Positions 1-14,277 are shown, counted from the stretch's first letter. The stretch is 64,000 nucleotides of DNA from Haemonchus contortus (GCA_000469685.2 LS997562.1:7068007-7132006); one strand, 5' to 3'. Numbers and translations are program-made. The notes: generated by a model not told the origin, from the letters alone.

Positions 1-3000
1 TCTCCTCTGAATGGTATTTGAGTTGTATTACCTTCAAAAAGACCTAACATAAATGGCCTCCAAATCAGTACGAAGCTTTTCCCACATACCTCCCACATTC
101 GCTTGGTACCGGCCAGGCTAATAACCCTCTCCTAGTCGATAGATCCAAAACAAGTGAAGGGTCTGGTCTTTATAAAGGCGAAGACAAGGTCGATGTAGGA
201 AATAATCATTTCAGTGGTTTGGGCAAGGTTAGGGTAGTGAGCTGCACCCATAACCGGGGAAAGTTGCCCCAAATAGGTTGTTTAGTCGCTCTCAAGACTG
301 GTAATTAATTAGTCCATTTATTGACGTGACTACTGCGATTAGAATTATCGGATTTCATAGAAACCAACTGAAAAGAGTGATAGTGTGCGAAAAAGCCGAT
401 GTTTTCATGGGAGAATGCTGTGTGTTAAATGAATTTTTCATCGGTCCAGCCTTTGTATTCCCGTTCGTCATGCGTCATCAATGCGTCTGTTTTTCGTTTA
501 GTGAGAGAGTAGAATCGCCTTTTGTGCTCCGTTTTTACTATGAAAGAAGGAATGGAATAGGCTTGAAGCACGCAGAAATCGGGGAAATCAGGGGAGGGGG
601 AGTGGGGAAGGATCTTAAGAGGGTCTCAAGGCATTTGGATCAAGACGAGAGATTTTGAAGGTCTTGAACACCCTCCAACTCTCTTCTATATCTCCTTGCT
701 GGTGTGTTTACCTAGGAGAAAAGAAGGAGAAGGGAATCAACATCAACGATAACACTAGAAGTGTGACTTTTCTATCGAACAGGAAGGGTGGTTTAAACCT
801 TTCGAGGTGTGGCAATAGATGTTGCAAGAAACTTTGCGTTCTATGTGGTATTCCCTGCAGTCCACACGAATTTTCAAAGCCACAAAGCCATCTGTTCCTT
901 GAATCGTGACCAGGAATTTGAATTCACCCTGTACAATGAGAATACATTTTTCCTTTATCAAATGCAAATTTTGGTCCTTTTCGTCGTCTTTGCAAAGAAT
1001 TGCTTTTGTCCTTTTGAATACTGTAACGTGGCTTTCCCATATACGACGTGGTTCACGTCGTGGGTGTTACAAATGGAGGCGGGGCTGGCTACGCTGACAT
1101 ATTTTTTATCGATGGATCCACCAGCTTGCACTGGCCATGGACATATGATTCGAGAGTTCATTGATAGAGAAAATCGTTGGAAACATCGGTACCGTAACGG
1201 TAATGCTAATGCGCGGGAAAAAAATTGAATTTGAATGCAACTTCTTACCGTAATCACTTTACTGCTGTGCACTGTTACTGCGATATTAATGTTGGGATTG
1301 TTTCACGCTAACGTACCATTAATGGTAGTGTGGAGCAATAGCGGAACTACCATAGTAGTTGGGAACGGTACTAAGCCTTCGTTGTTGTGATGCGGGTAGA
1401 CCCATAGATCCTTTCCTCATATCATTATGTGATTCGTGCTTATGTTGATTTTCTATGACATTTAATCACAATTCCCTTCCCAGAGCACCTAATTCCTTTT
1501 TTTCTTTCCGACGTCACAGCTTTATTGTGACTTTTCCTGATAACAGGTACTGAGACCTTTAACTGGTGCTCTTATCATAAACATTAACCAGACCTGCTCA
1601 TTTCCGTTGTTTTTCCTCGTATTTGAATCACTCGTCCAGTAATACGGCGAGTTTCTCACCCTAATTGCTTTGGAGTTCCCTTCCTTGTAACATGGGTGCC
1701 TCCGGAAGTTTCCATTCAGGGAGTGAAAGCTCATTTCTAGTGGACCACATATATACTGGAAGATTTCTAGGTCTGGTTGAAGCCTTAGTTAAACATGATA
1801 TCACATAGACTTCATAGAAGGTACTAGAAAATGGTTTGGGAATAAATATATTATACTGGTTGTAAATATAAATATTGTATAGCAGACTGGAACAAGTTTC
1901 TCTTGTACCGGTATACTCTTGTGGAACGTGGTACTACAGTTAACAGAACCATCTTTCGATGTGGGATGCGTAAATGGTTTGGAATTCCGATGAATCATCT
2001 TTGGGGAGTGATTTGCTCTTCATGTAACTAATATGAATTGTTTTGACAATATTTTGTCCCTCTTTTGAGCTATTTGTCACTTCCTGTTCCTTGAAATTTC
2101 TCTTTCCTGCTTCCACAATTCCCAAGGACAAGAGTTTCATTTTAGTAGCACCTTCGTCAAAAAAATTAGGTAAAAAGCGAGATGCTGTTCAAGGATAAGA
2201 GCAAGGAAGACGAGGAAACTGCCCTAAATTAAAGATAGTTCACATTCGGCATACTTTTTGAACCCTATTCAGAACCTAATGAACCCCCAACCTAACGAAA
2301 TTTCCCGGTTCTGGAGAGGCTTCGATCGGTGCAGTCCTTGTTTCGTGGGATGGTACTTTTTGTACCTCGAATTTGGGATATGAAGTAACCCAGTCGATTG
2401 TCAATTAGTGATGAGAACTACCGTTATTATTGTATGGTGTATAAATCGAATTTTTGATGGAATTGATCCTCCGCTTATCAGATTGGCACTAGATTAATTT
2501 GGGAAGCTAAAATCACAAGGCTGACTGGTTGACTGAGATTGGCTCCCGAAAGTAGCTGTAGAGGTTAGTGAGCTCAGGAGGCTGTAGGTTGTTGTCCTCT
2601 CAGGAGACTAGTTAGAACTTCGAAAGGAGGATTTGCTGGTCTCATTCATTGTACTATCTATTCTGATTGTGCGCTCCTGGGTAAACTCTGAGGTCCTGTT
2701 CAGGACGTTCCCGGTCATGTTTGAGCTTTAACAGGGTTCAGCCAGTTTATGTTGCTGGAAGTTTTTGTCTTTCATAATCCTATCGTGAAACATGCCGTTC
2801 TATAGGAGTAATATTGCAATTTTACAAGCGCATTTGAACTTTGATTTTACATTTTCTGGTACGCTACGTGGCAGAATCCCAGAGAACCATCCTCCCATAG
2901 CAATACTTCAGAGTTTTATGGCCTCTATTGTCGAGCTGCACCTGCCCTTTCGTTCATGCCCGTATCTGTCTTCTCGTTCATCCTCGTTTTCCATACGTAG

Positions 3001-3724
3001 TACATAACAGAGCAGTGTATAAGGTAAATCAGGTTTGTAACTTCGGTGAGACTGAGGGGATGAGGTGTCCTGGGCTCAACGTACCTGGTCCTTTAGTGAT
3101 TTGGGAGACTTCGATTTAAATGCAAAAATTACAGTGTTTTGTCCAGTTTTGTTTCGGCAACTTGTTTTTTTGTGCTCCAAGCTGCAAACGTTGTTATGTC
3201 ACAGAGCTACATGCAAAACGTTCTGCTTCGGCCGGGGTCTGAACCTGCCTGGTTGGAAGTGACCTGATGGTACATGATTTTTTCAGTTTTTCGATTTTTA
3301 CTAACATCCTCCAAGCTGTATGTGTCTATGGCCCTAAGGAGCGTTTAAGTTATTTCTTTCAAATTTGAGAAAATCGTCTCCTCATTAGGCGTTGTTTCTG
3401 CTAAAAATCTATGGAACTTAGAAGTAATCAAAGTAACGAGTCTTTTGAGTTCATATTTGTAACAACAGCAAAGTGCATGGCTATAGTGAGAGGAATATGG
3501 GGAAATAGCCAACACGATGAATCAGGCGGCTACGTGACCAAAAACAACGTTGTCTGTTAGATGATAGCCACTGGAGGACGGTGTTCGTTTTGTGGTCATT
3601 AGGGAGCGGGTTTTCATATTCACAACCTAATTAGGTCCCTACTCTATCGCAGCTGTACTGCTTTTTTTTACGTCTTTGGTAATTATTTTTATTGAAATAT
3701 CATACGAATACTTTTCAGTACAGT
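1..3724. other. gene-poor flank, nothing assignable
   Basis: I see no recognisable gene or transposon here. The longest open stretch (809-1228, + strand, 139 codons) has no family motif, no good flanking splice sites and overlaps open frames on the other strand, so I treat it as chance. Confidence 0.5.
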
Positions 3725-3737
3725 AGTTCTACACATT

Positions 3738-4044
3738 AAAGTAAAGTTTAAAGGATAAAGTTTTTTGGCGTTAATCAATCTCGTCTGAGGGATGCGCCCC
3801 CGCACTCGACTTCCATTCAGAATCGTAGTGGCGTAATGAGTGCGTATGTGGCCTATACAATGACTTGCGGTGGCCAGCCGATGTACAAGCCAGTGCTTTT
3901 ATCCTCCCAGACGAGTCTGGTACCAATTCGCCGACCCCGGAGGGATGGAAGGCTTGGTTGGCCTAGGCGGGCATCGATCCGGGATTCGAACCCCTGACCG
4001 TGCGTGTGATATAGTGCGCCACTTGCCACTACAGCACCTGCGCC
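3738..4044 (-). mobile_element. tRNA-derived SINE, copy 1, with target-site duplication
   Basis: Read on the - strand the element begins with a tRNA-like head carrying a pol III A box (TGGTGTAGTGG form, here with one change near 4030) and a B box GGTTCGAATCC (about 3973-3983). An unrelated body of about 200 bp follows, then a short tail (CTTTATCCTTT). The 13-bp direct repeat AGTTCTACACATT occurs at 3725-3737 and 4045-4057, exactly flanking the element. That is the signature of target-primed reverse transcription by a LINE. This is among the best preserved of seven copies and defines the family. An isolated tRNA gene is excluded because the non-tRNA body is conserved with the head in every copy. 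Confidence 0.88.
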
Positions 4045-4057
4045 AGTTCTACACATT

Positions 4058-7000
4058 GAGTAAACAAATTAATAAATAAATTTGATTAGTAAATATAAAC
4101 TTTCTAGCTTTCTAGATGATACATATGTTTGTTCTTCATATGTCGTTGTAGCTCTTCTTTCTTTTCTTCAAAAAAAAAACCGAATCTACCTTCCACTATG
4201 TACTGTTGTTTATTTGTTTGTTTACGCTTTATTGAAAGATGACGTCAATGACATTAGCCCGAATCAATGATTTATCCGTTAATAGGCTTAGACTTGCAAG
4301 CGGATTGTTCGTAAGCCATTCCAGTCGAATATCTGGCTTAATATTATAACCTGGCTTAATCCGCGTGAATGTTTGCTCCCCCGCTAAGTCGAGACGACCG
4401 GAAGTCTAATTTCAAGAAGGACCTCCAATACAATGAAAATTAGGTGCTAGACCTCGTCCAATAATTTTGAGATTGCAGCCCTGCCATGATCCATTTGGAC
4501 TTATGTAAAAATTGAAAGGAGATTGGAGATAGGGAAGAATGGGGCCCTTTGAGGTATACTCTAACTTGTTCTTTCCAAGTGCTCGACTTCTTGGTTCTCA
4601 ATCGAGTGTGCGACAAGCTGGGCAATTAAGGAGCAACTCGAGCTGGTGGAACTGGAGAAATGAGACCTGGGACATTAGGTTCGAGCAATCCGATCAAAAA
4701 CTATGTCAATGTTGTGAATCGTTTGCAAAGGGTTCAGAAAATATTCCGAATAACTGCGCAGTAGCGGATTAGTCAAGGTTGAAGGTTGAAGCAATAGTAA
4801 TCTCCCTAACTCGTGGCAGACAAATGTTAAAGTGACAATGAATGGTTTTTACAACGTAAAAATCATCTGCTCTGAAGCACTGCTGGTAGTTCGGAGCGAT
4901 TTTCAGAAATGAGATAAAAAAAACTGGATTATTTGAATAAAAATTCAGAGCTATCAAACTAATTGACTACTGAAACACTATGGGGATTGCTTCTTGATTT
5001 TTGAACTACTGGTCTGCTAGGGAATGTCTCACAAACATATTTAGAAAAAGTAAAGATCCATCTCTTATCCTATTCATTGAATTCGGTTCTGAAGCCTGAA
5101 CCTATTTTTCATAATTCCCTGCAGACAAAAAAAGAGCCACCCCTTCCATTGACCAAGAAACATGCCCGTCTTCCTTCCTTCCATCATTCTTTAACAAACG
5201 AACTAATTGATTTTGCAGTGGCCTCAAGCATTTCATCTTTGCTGAACCATCGAAAGGTTTTTCTTGACCTAAAGGACCCTTCTCCTTCTCTCGCTACAAA
5301 TGGCAAATCGATTTAGGAACGGCTTTTTCATTTTCGAAGCAGAACAGCTAAGACACCTACAAAACACTGCAGCCTGCAGCCTGCAGCCTGCAGCCTGCAA
5401 AGCTTTTTTGTTTGTTTGGGGACCTTTGCATGATCTTCCTCATATTTACAACTGATTACATTTTAGCTAAGTAGTACAATAGTCACATTGAAGGTTCGGA
5501 TGTGTTCTGGGTCGATTCTCCCTCCACTACCTCTTTTTCCCTTCAAACTCTTCATCATCAACTTTGGATGGATTTCTCAGTGTTTTTGTCTTGGAACGTT
5601 TCATCTCAGTGAGATCGCTTGAACTATCTCGCCAGATGTCCCCTGGTATTACCAGTAATTCTTGTTACTACATAGCCATGCTGCCGTTGAAGAATTTGTT
5701 TTTTTTTCTCTTGCCAGTTCTTGTTCTCTGAAAACGCTTAGTTTAATTTCAAATTAAAATTGGACCAAAAAACATCAAAAACGAAAAGATATGCGTATCA
5801 ACCATATTTGGCTAAAAGTTTACTTTCAATGACAGAAGAAGACTAAAGTTAAAAGCAAAATTGAAAATTGTTCCCTTTCTACTTCCACTTCCCCAATGAC
5901 GTACAGATTAGGATGGGATCGATTACTCTCATGTCATATGGCTTTGATATTTACTATACTATTTTTTTGATACTGTGCGATGTCTTCCCGAATCCGATGT
6001 GAAGAATTCTTTCGTGCGTTTCTGCCATTTCATGAATTATTTATTAGTTTCAATTATTCACAAAGTCTTTGCCATATCGTTTTTCATTCGTCGCTAGACG
6101 TGACGTGAAAAGAATTCTCTTATCGTCCTTTCTTACGTTTTTTTTCACCCACTTCCGGTCTATGGTCTTCCTAAGTACACAGTAGAGACGGGCGGCGACG
6201 TTCATCTTTGTTCATTGAGTTTTTCGTGTGTTCAATTTCATCACGTCACCAGTCTGTCTAAAGTGCATCGGGCGGAAACCATTTCCCCTTTCCGGGATGT
6301 TCTTCTTGCTTTGCAGCGTTCTTTTTTCTGAGAGTCTGCTCTGTTCTAAATGACGTACCCTTTAGGTCAACCCGAATCGGACATGCGACGAAAGTCACTG
6401 CCCAGGCCAAGGGACGATGGACAAATGGAACGGCGTCGTAGTAGTGATTGGAAGTGTATTCGAGTACCGACCAGCTCACACAAGTAAGTGCTACTACTCA
6501 TACCAGTACCTGGCTAGGGTTTCCAGCTGATATTGGTGGATAGTATAGAGACTTTTTATTTTTTTTTTACATTTATGCTCAATATGATTTTTAGGTTTTT
6601 ATTTCAAATTTCTGCTCATGATCTATCAGTTCTATTATTTTTGGTTTTCTTGCTGTCTTTGTTATTCAATGGTCCCGAAAACTAAATAAGACATGCTTTA
6701 GATGTTCATATCGTTTGTTTACTGTTACTGTTTACTGTTATTTATCATTATCACTATCTTAATTATCAAGTCTATCTTTTCTACTTCCCTGAGCGCTACT
6801 ACTTAGTAATGATTTTGTAAGCAAAGAGCAGGATATCATAGCGTCACAACCGTGCATAGATCGTGGGAACAAGTATTAGATGATTCCCTGCTCCTCCCGC
6901 TCCCAGGCCATTTGCGATTCAATCTGAGATGATAGTTACAATTACCGTAGTGGAGGTAGACGTAGTAATACGAGCTGGATTTTCTGGTTGGGTAACTCGG

Positions 7001-10000
7001 AAAACTTTTATCTGCCCTGAAGTAAAGCCTACGGTAGATTTGTAATCGCGTATGCTTACTAAAGGGCATGACATTACCATCGATCTTTGGTAATGCGAAA
7101 ATGCCATTAGGAGCGTGCATAATTTATGGAAGAAGCCCTAGCTGTGTTTGTAAATGAGGCGTTTCGAGGGAAAAGGGGCCTAGTGGGCAAACCTCAACGA
7201 CCCGTGTGAATTTCCATCTTCCCGTACCGCTATCGTAGAGAAAAAACAAAAAAAAAAAAAAAAGAAAGCGGTACAATAAACTCCAATTTCCTTATTGGGG
7301 TTACCGAGCAATAGTAACGCTCATCTCCCACTTTCCACCCTGAATTCTTGTGATATAAAGCACCATAGAGCAGAATGGGAGCAATGTTCTCAAGGAAAGA
7401 AGAAGAAAGGGAAGACTCCAGAAAGGGAACGAAAAATTTGTCGGAGAAAGGATAGAAGTAGAGTACGCGGAGTAAACTTGGGATTGCTAGAAGCTGCTCA
7501 ACTATTGGGGCTTTCGATGATTCGAGGACAATTACTTTTAGGTTATTTACTTGTTTATTTGTTTAATTACTCCTTAATCCAAGTATATATGCATATTTAC
7601 ATTTATCACCTGTTATTTCCTCCATGTCAGTTTTGGAGCGTGAGCTCAAGTTCGCTTCCAACACGATGTAAATAACGGCACTGCACCCATTCCATGACTA
7701 TGCTCACACAGGGGTTCGTGCAAACAATACATGTGGGTCCCGTTTGGATTTCAGCACGAAGCAAAAACGGCGTGCATCGTTTACCGCAGGGTTTGTGACG
7801 TCACCGTCGTCGTCGATGTATTGTGCGTTCGAGCGGGTGGTCGCGCGACCTCTCACGCTCATTTCCTGCATCGTGACATGACGTTGAAGCGATCGGGTGG
7901 TGCACAAAGGTGTCCCGCCCTTGCTTTCCCCATTCCCCATTCTGGCCATTTGATCCACCTGATCGTCCCCGGCAACTTCGTTAATCGCTAAGGTACTGTA
8001 GGAATGTGATTCTTTACTTCACATGCTCATTAGTGAACCAGGCTCCATAGGTTCCACCGGGTTCAGGTGTTTTTCTTAGAAATAATTAAAGTTTGGGCCA
8101 GGTTGAAGTCTTTGGTCGTTCACAATTCATCACTTTCTATTAATACTTAAAAAGGCTTGCGTGGATACGGGTAAATGAATTGGTACGTGAGCTTTATTAA
8201 TAAATCTGCTATGACGTATCGTATCGGGCAGGTGCAGCCCGGAAATCACGCACAAGTCCTCCCCACTCTCCCAGTTTTTGTGCTTGCCCCTAGTAGGTTG
8301 GTGGCTGAAACCTCGCTCAAATCGCTCGTCAGCGAAATGGTCCCAAAAACGGCTGAATTCTATTCTATTGATTATTTCCATGCAGTTTCCTTCGATGGGC
8401 AACGATTTGCGGTCTTCAGGCCCAAATAGCCCTTTAGGTTATACCTAGCATGGATTAGTGAGGTCTGAACTTCGGTTCTGAACCCACCACCCATTCCCGT
8501 TTCCTTATTGGTGGCTATTCACTGGGATCTGACATGTCTACTGACGAAGGAGCACTATTTTGGGCTCAGCAGACCCAGTAAACACTCGTTATGTCCATTC
8601 AATCGTCATAAGAAATCTCTTCAAAAGACGAAGACATGGTGTATCAAAGGAGGTTGTAAATAAGGCGCTGATCGTTGATCTAACGACTTTTGCGAATGCG
8701 AATGTGAAAGCCTGTTGTCACACATAATTTACGAGAGGCACTTATTTCCTGAGGCTGCATTGACGTCAAGCCGTGCCGTCTTCTAAGCTGTCCACCGAAC
8801 GACGAGCAATAAAAACTGCTGATTGCACTGAGAATGGACGTCATCGGCTAGCCATCCCAATGAAGTTAGAACTTTTTCCACTGACGCATCTCAGCATATC
8901 ATTTTCCATCTCAAAATGAGACCCCATTCAAATCAGAAATGGCGTTGAAGTGTAAGTTATTGGCCAACTCGGCTTCAGACTGACAGGCCAAGTGGGGAAT
9001 GCTCTCCAATCCATGTTCGACTCGCCTGTTCTCTCATTTAGTCCTTTCTTATTTCAATCGACGTGGTCAGCTTTTGAACAATGAAATGTAGTCGCCTCAC
9101 CGGAATCGAAAAATTGGGCTTCTGGCGCTGACTGTGAGCTTCTAGGAGTACGCCGTGCACATGTTCCGATCTGGAATACCAGTATCGTTTGATTGATTGC
9201 ACTTGGTCTATGCAAGAGCTTACAAGGGCCATCTGTAGTGCTGTTATCCTTCCAGTAGGATTCGTTTCCTCACCGTGCATTTGGTAGGCCGCCACTTAGC
9301 AGTACCCCACCGTCGCATGTCCCATTTTGCTCAATATATAAAAAAATTAAGTGAACTAGACAAGCTGGCTGTATAGTGAAGGATAGAAAACAGTTATGAA
9401 ATGCTATCATTATTTTCAATGACTATCAAATTATACTAATATTTTTCGTGATTTTGTTGTAGGAATTCATTGTGCATAAGTTGGTTACTGTAGAACCGGG
9501 CTCTTTGCTCGTGCTTTTTCGTTCTTTTTTATTTCTTTCTGCTTTCTCAGTGACTACGGTTCTATTCTTATGCTTATGACACAACAGCTGAAAGATTTAT
9601 TTGACTTTGAATTGAATGAATATGTCACGGATGACTGCGGGAACATCTTCTCAGCAAGAGAGGGGCCAATAAGTTGACTGCAGTCTCAGGTTTTTTTCTA
9701 TAAAACCCTAAGAGACCAAGTATCAGAAGTGATCTCAGCTTTTGAATGGGGCCACGTATTTGGCATCATTTCAAAAACAGAAATGCTTTTGAATGCATAT
9801 TGGGCTTTCGAAAAGTTTTATGAAAGAGTCATGCCCAAGCCAACGCTCATGAATCTCGAACTATTCAATAAGTAGCTTATGCTCGAATCTGAGACACCGT
9901 TCTTATAACCTCCGACAAAAACACAACACTTTTGAAATGAGGAATCGTCGTAGTGTTGCTCTCAGTCTGATGATTCATTGAACAGGACTACATGAAGGAC

Positions 10001-12849
10001 TGAACGCCTCAGTGGCTTAGCTTCTCTTAACGGCAATATTGGGCCTCCAAGGATGTCAGTCGGCAATCCTGGTCCGTCGCACATACATATTTTATTCTGA
10101 ATGTGCTTCGCAGAGCTCAACAATTTGCAGTGTAATCAATTTGGATGCTAGTATGTGATATGTATGATTGGGAATAGTGATGCTAATAAGAGGGCCGTTG
10201 AACGAGAATCACGGACGTCTTTTTATCGCCTATCGACTGGCCCTTATGCAGAGGGCTAGCCGATAGACAGTTGGGGAAAGACACTTAAGCATCGGTGAAT
10301 TCTGAACTCTAAAGTTAGGTTTTTGGCGGATCACCAGGCTGTGGTAGAAGTTCGGACCAAGAAGTAGGTGGGTAGCATTTCGTCCTGAATGCTTTGCTCG
10401 GGTTTCTTCTTCTAAGGGTCAGGATAGGAGTTGTGGGACTAGTTATTTCGTGGTAATCCCTGGAAGTAGGCCAGGCTTGATTAAGGTAAGGTGTTTGGTC
10501 ACAGGGCTAAGCGAGGATACAGTTCTAACTATAAATTGGTATAGTCAGGAAGACTGTACCCGAAGGGTGGCTTGACATTTCTGGCCGATCTGGAACTTGG
10601 CTTTTGCCAAAACTGGCGACACCAATTGATCTTGAGCTATCTACTTATCAACCATTCTTTTCATGTGGAAATGATTTGTTCTCACTTCAAACCTGGCCAG
10701 TAATTACCTATCACTGAAATCGTCATGGGCTGGACTATATGGAGGCCTATATGGAGGCCCAGTTCGGACAACCATGCTCCTCCGCTATTTGCACCTTTGA
10801 TTCAATCTTAATCTCGAATTCATTAAATAGTAGATCTACCCACTTCTGGATAAGAACTCAATGTGCCAGGAAGGCCCAATATGTATTTCTCAGTAGAAGA
10901 CCTCCTTATAAGTCAATAAGATCGTCCTTCGGTGCATCCCAGACAAAGTAGTCACGAAACCTCTTCGACTACTTGGTCTGTCTGAAATGCAGGAGCCTGA
11001 ATCAGTTTCTTCGATTCTGTCTGGAATACCACCTAACATTAGATGAAGTTGTTTCATGGAATCTGCGAAAGCGCACGTGTTCACCATGTAAGTGCTCAAA
11101 CATCGCGTTGTGCGACAATTCAATTTGGAAGAGTTTTTTCTATTGTTATGAGATTTTGCATGCAGCTAACAAAGGGCATTCCAATAGGTGGCCTACGCCC
11201 ATGTCATGTGACGTTATGAGTGAGAGATTACATTGGAAGAACCAGGAATATTCAATTCCACCAATTTCGTTTCCTTTCGCCCTCCTACTCCCCATTTTTA
11301 TCGGATTCACTCAGTTTTTTTTTCTTGATATCTAGAGAATTTCTCACTTGACACATCCCAAGTTCCCATTTCCGTGGTGGGAAGATACTAGGAGGCTTTG
11401 TTTTCGAGCTTTCCGTTTTAATCTCCCGATTTTGGGCAGAGCTAGGAGGATTCAGTCTGTGTGTCTTACTGCTCAAAGTCCTCTAGCGAGCAATGTTCAT
11501 TGTCTTGGTGCCTATTTGCCTCCTGGCATTGTTTTCCTACCTTTCCTGTGGGCGGAGTTTGTATGTGGAGACTTGGGGAGCCTTGGTACCGTAAGACCCA
11601 TGCGATGGATTTCTACCTAAGGTGGTTAAGTTCTTTGGAGCTAATGGTTGCAGAGTTCCTATCGAAATGGTAGGAAGGACCTCTTCGTAATAGAGTTCTC
11701 AGAAAGCGCCACCTCTCCCACTTACCCTTCATAACCCTGCCTAATGGGTACGCAGGTTCATGAAGGCACAGTGTCCAAACTGTGGATTGTAGGGCCCAGA
11801 ACCACTTCTACACCATCATCCTCCCACACAAAGCCGGTGTTGGGAAACCGATCTCGCTCGGGGAAATAGATGTGCCTTATGAAGTTGGCCACCTGTTAGT
11901 CGCAGTTTGGACCTCATTCCTTTGTTGGATGAGTTCGCAATTGTAACTCACCAGTCCTTATTTGTTATTACTTGGTCCTGAGAGTATTTGATGGAAATAT
12001 GCTGTCGGCTTCACTGACACAAAGACCATAAAACGTTCTGGGATTCCTCTGGGGACGTGCGGAGTGTCTGAATAAGTCATACACGAGGGGCACATTGTGA
12101 ATGTGTTTATGGATGCGCGTTTATATGTATGTGTGTGTATGCTGAGTATGTAGAGGGTTAGGCGAGACAAGTTATTTGTCGCAGTAATTGAGGCGCTGAC
12201 GCTGAGTAATCAATGCATCTGAGGGTGGTTGGGTGTCTCTCGGCTGTGTCGTAGCCATCGTGGTTCTCGACGATGACGTTTGATGACATTCACTGACGTT
12301 CTCTCGTCGAGTAACAAAGAGCTGAGGGAATAGAGGGAAGTGCCAGCGACCCGGAATGACAGTTTTTCTATCAGTGACGTATGAGAAAAGTGGAAATTCT
12401 CCATAAAGGCTTCTATAGGTATGGAGCAATATGGGTGAATGGAAAACGCGGTCGATAAATCGTTACGAATGTAGACCACATGGTTTCAAAGCCGCTCCAG
12501 AGGCCTCTAGTGTTTGTAAGGTCTGAACAGTTCTTCTAGTTGCTACCTGGCTAATTGCTCTTTTCGGGGCGATTCGGTTACCTGGTGATGGTAAATTAAT
12601 GTCGGTAGCGATCGGTCTTTTTAGTTAAATGATACATTTATTTTTGATTTGGTCTCGTAGCGGCTCTAATAAACTACGGTAGCGTTTTGGCGAGATTCGC
12701 AGGGATGGAAAACCCAGTTACTTGAGCAGAATCCGATCTAGGGGGCTTATAAGTGGGAAAACGAATAGGATCATGCATAATCTTTCTTCACAACGTTTAT
12801 TATTCTGATAAGAGTTAAAGTTCTTCAGCATCTGCTATTTCCGGTTTAT
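4058..12849. other. long stretch without assignable gene
   Basis: No multi-exon coding signal or transposon could be supported. Only a heptamer repeat (5367-5399), an A-rich run near 7245-7265 and TGACGTCA palindromes at 4240, 7796 and 8761 stand out. Open frames here are short, and several (for example 7704-7991 and 8130-8429) are open on both strands. Confidence 0.45.
5367..5399. repeat. CTGCAGC heptamer microsatellite
   Basis: Four to five perfect tandem copies of the 7-mer CTGCAGC, giving overlapping PstI-type CTGCAG palindromes. It is a simple repeat with no coding context. Confidence 0.85.
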
Positions 12850-13059
12850 TGGGATGCGCCCAGGCCTTCGATTGCCGTTCAGGATCGTAGCCGCGTTTGA
12901 ATGGGTATGTTTCCTATGCAATGAATAGCTGTGGTCCCAGATGCGCATCCCAGACGAGTGATACCATGTAACCGAGTGGGAGGGCGATATCGAGCAGGAT
13001 TCGATTCCCGTACCATACGTGTGTGATAGGCATCACTTGCACTTGCACTACCTACCACC
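12850..13059 (-). mobile_element. tRNA-derived SINE, copy 2, degraded
   Basis: It matches the SINE body in reverse orientation: the GGATGCGCCC end at 12851, the ATTCAGAATCG-like block near 12880, the CAGACGAGT block near 12951, and a B-box relic (GGATTCGATTCCC on +) near 12997-13010. Substitutions and a shortened middle mark it as an old copy. No target-site duplication is visible. Confidence 0.7.
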
Positions 13060-13486
13060 ATTATTCTTATGCAAAAAAGATAATATACGGGGCATTGAGG
13101 AACAGAGACTTGGTAGGGTATGACGTAAAAGAGGGTGGCAAAAACAAAAGACGAGCTCATTAGCGACGTTCAAGACGAGAGAAATGAGGATTGAAAAAGT
13201 AGGATTTAGAAGTTGGCTGCGAGATATAACTCAGTGTTCGAGAGCGCGACAGAAAGAGTAGAAATAAGAGAGCAGGGAAACAGGGAGAGAGAGCAGGGAG
13301 AGAGTAGGAACATGACTGTTTTAGAAGATTTTTAGCGAATGAATTTATATGAGCGAATGTTGATGAATAATGGAATCGTTGATGCCGAAAAATTCCAGTC
13401 TTACAGGATTGAGCTTTTTGAAAGTCCTTTCGGGGGGTTGAAAATGTTCCTGGAGCGTGTGATAGTAAAGGAAAGGAATCGTTTGA

Positions 13487-13723
13487 GGCGGAGGTAGTGT
13501 AGTAGCAAGTGGCGCACATCATCACACGCATGGTCTGGGGATCGAGTCTCATTTCGATTACGGTTCAGGCCAACCAAGCCTTCCGTACCTCCGAGACTAC
13601 CTGGCACCAGACTCGTCTGCAAAGTCACTGATTCTTACATCGGCTGATCACCGTAAGACAGTGTAAATGCCACATTCGCATTCAAATCGCCACTACAATT
13701 CTGAATGGAAGTAGATTGCCGGG
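13487..13723 (+). mobile_element. tRNA-derived SINE, copy 3
   Basis: Forward orientation. The A box is at 13493-13505 (GTAGTGTAGTAGC, diverged) and a mutated B-box region (GGGGATCGAGTCTC) follows near 13535. The conserved CCAACCAAGCCTTCC and CCAGACTCGTCTG blocks come next, then the ATTCTGAATGGAAGT block near 13700. The 3' tail is missing or lost beyond GCCGGG. It lies about 430 bp downstream of oppositely oriented copy 2 and 260 bp upstream of copy 4. Confidence 0.78.
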
Positions 13724-13982
13724 ACATTTCCAGAAAGGGAAATTATCAATGCCGTATGACTTTGAAGCTTAGAGTTAATTGTATATCTCATTCAGGTAAT
13801 GGAAGAGGTGGGGGAGGGGTGGTATCGCTATAGCTACTAAGCACTTGATTAACAATCATAACCCTTGCTTGATGATTCGTATCTAGGTCAATGGACCTTT
13901 TTTCACCATGGATTCGATTAATTCTTACATGCTCGCTCTATAGGATGACAAAGCATATTTTTTTACATCTACATATCTGTTG

Positions 13983-14265
13983 GGGCCGAGGTGGTGTAGT
14001 GGCCAGCGGCGCACTTCACACATCATAGTCGCGGGTTCGATTCCTGAGCCGCCTAAGCCAACCGAGCCATCCATCCCTCCGGGGTCGGCCAAGTGGTACA
14101 AGACTCTTATGGAAGGATGAAAGCGCTGATTTGTGGCTGGCCACCGCAAGTCATTGTATAGGCTCCACAAGCCATTCAATAAGCCACTACGATTCTGAAT
14201 GGAAGTCGAGTGCCGGGGCGCATCCTCCTTACTAACGCCCCAAGACGTTATCCTTTTTCTCCTTC
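13983..14265 (+). mobile_element. tRNA-derived SINE, copy 4, with target-site duplication
   Basis: A full-length forward copy. The head GGGCCGAGGTGGTGTAGTGG contains an intact A box, and the B box GGTTCGATTCC lies at about 14035-14045. The body is conserved to GCCCCAAGACGTTATCC at the 3' end. The 12-bp direct repeat ACATATCTGTTG occurs at 13971-13982 and 14266-14277, which delimits the insertion. Together with copy 1 it shows that the 3' end of the family is the AACGCCCCAAGAC..TTATCC tail rather than a poly(A). Confidence 0.88.
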
Positions 14266-14277
14266 ACATATCTGTTG

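Noticed and set aside
809..1228. 139-codon + strand open frame
   Set aside because: No motif, overlaps opposite-strand frames, and there are no convincing splice sites or neighbours.
3970..4044. tRNA-like A and B boxes suggesting tRNA genes (also at 13983-14050, 26000-26067 and 28990-29053)
   Set aside because: The tRNA-like heads are always followed by the same 200-bp non-tRNA body and tail, and two copies have target duplications. No anticodon stem or acceptor stem pairs properly, so they are SINEs.
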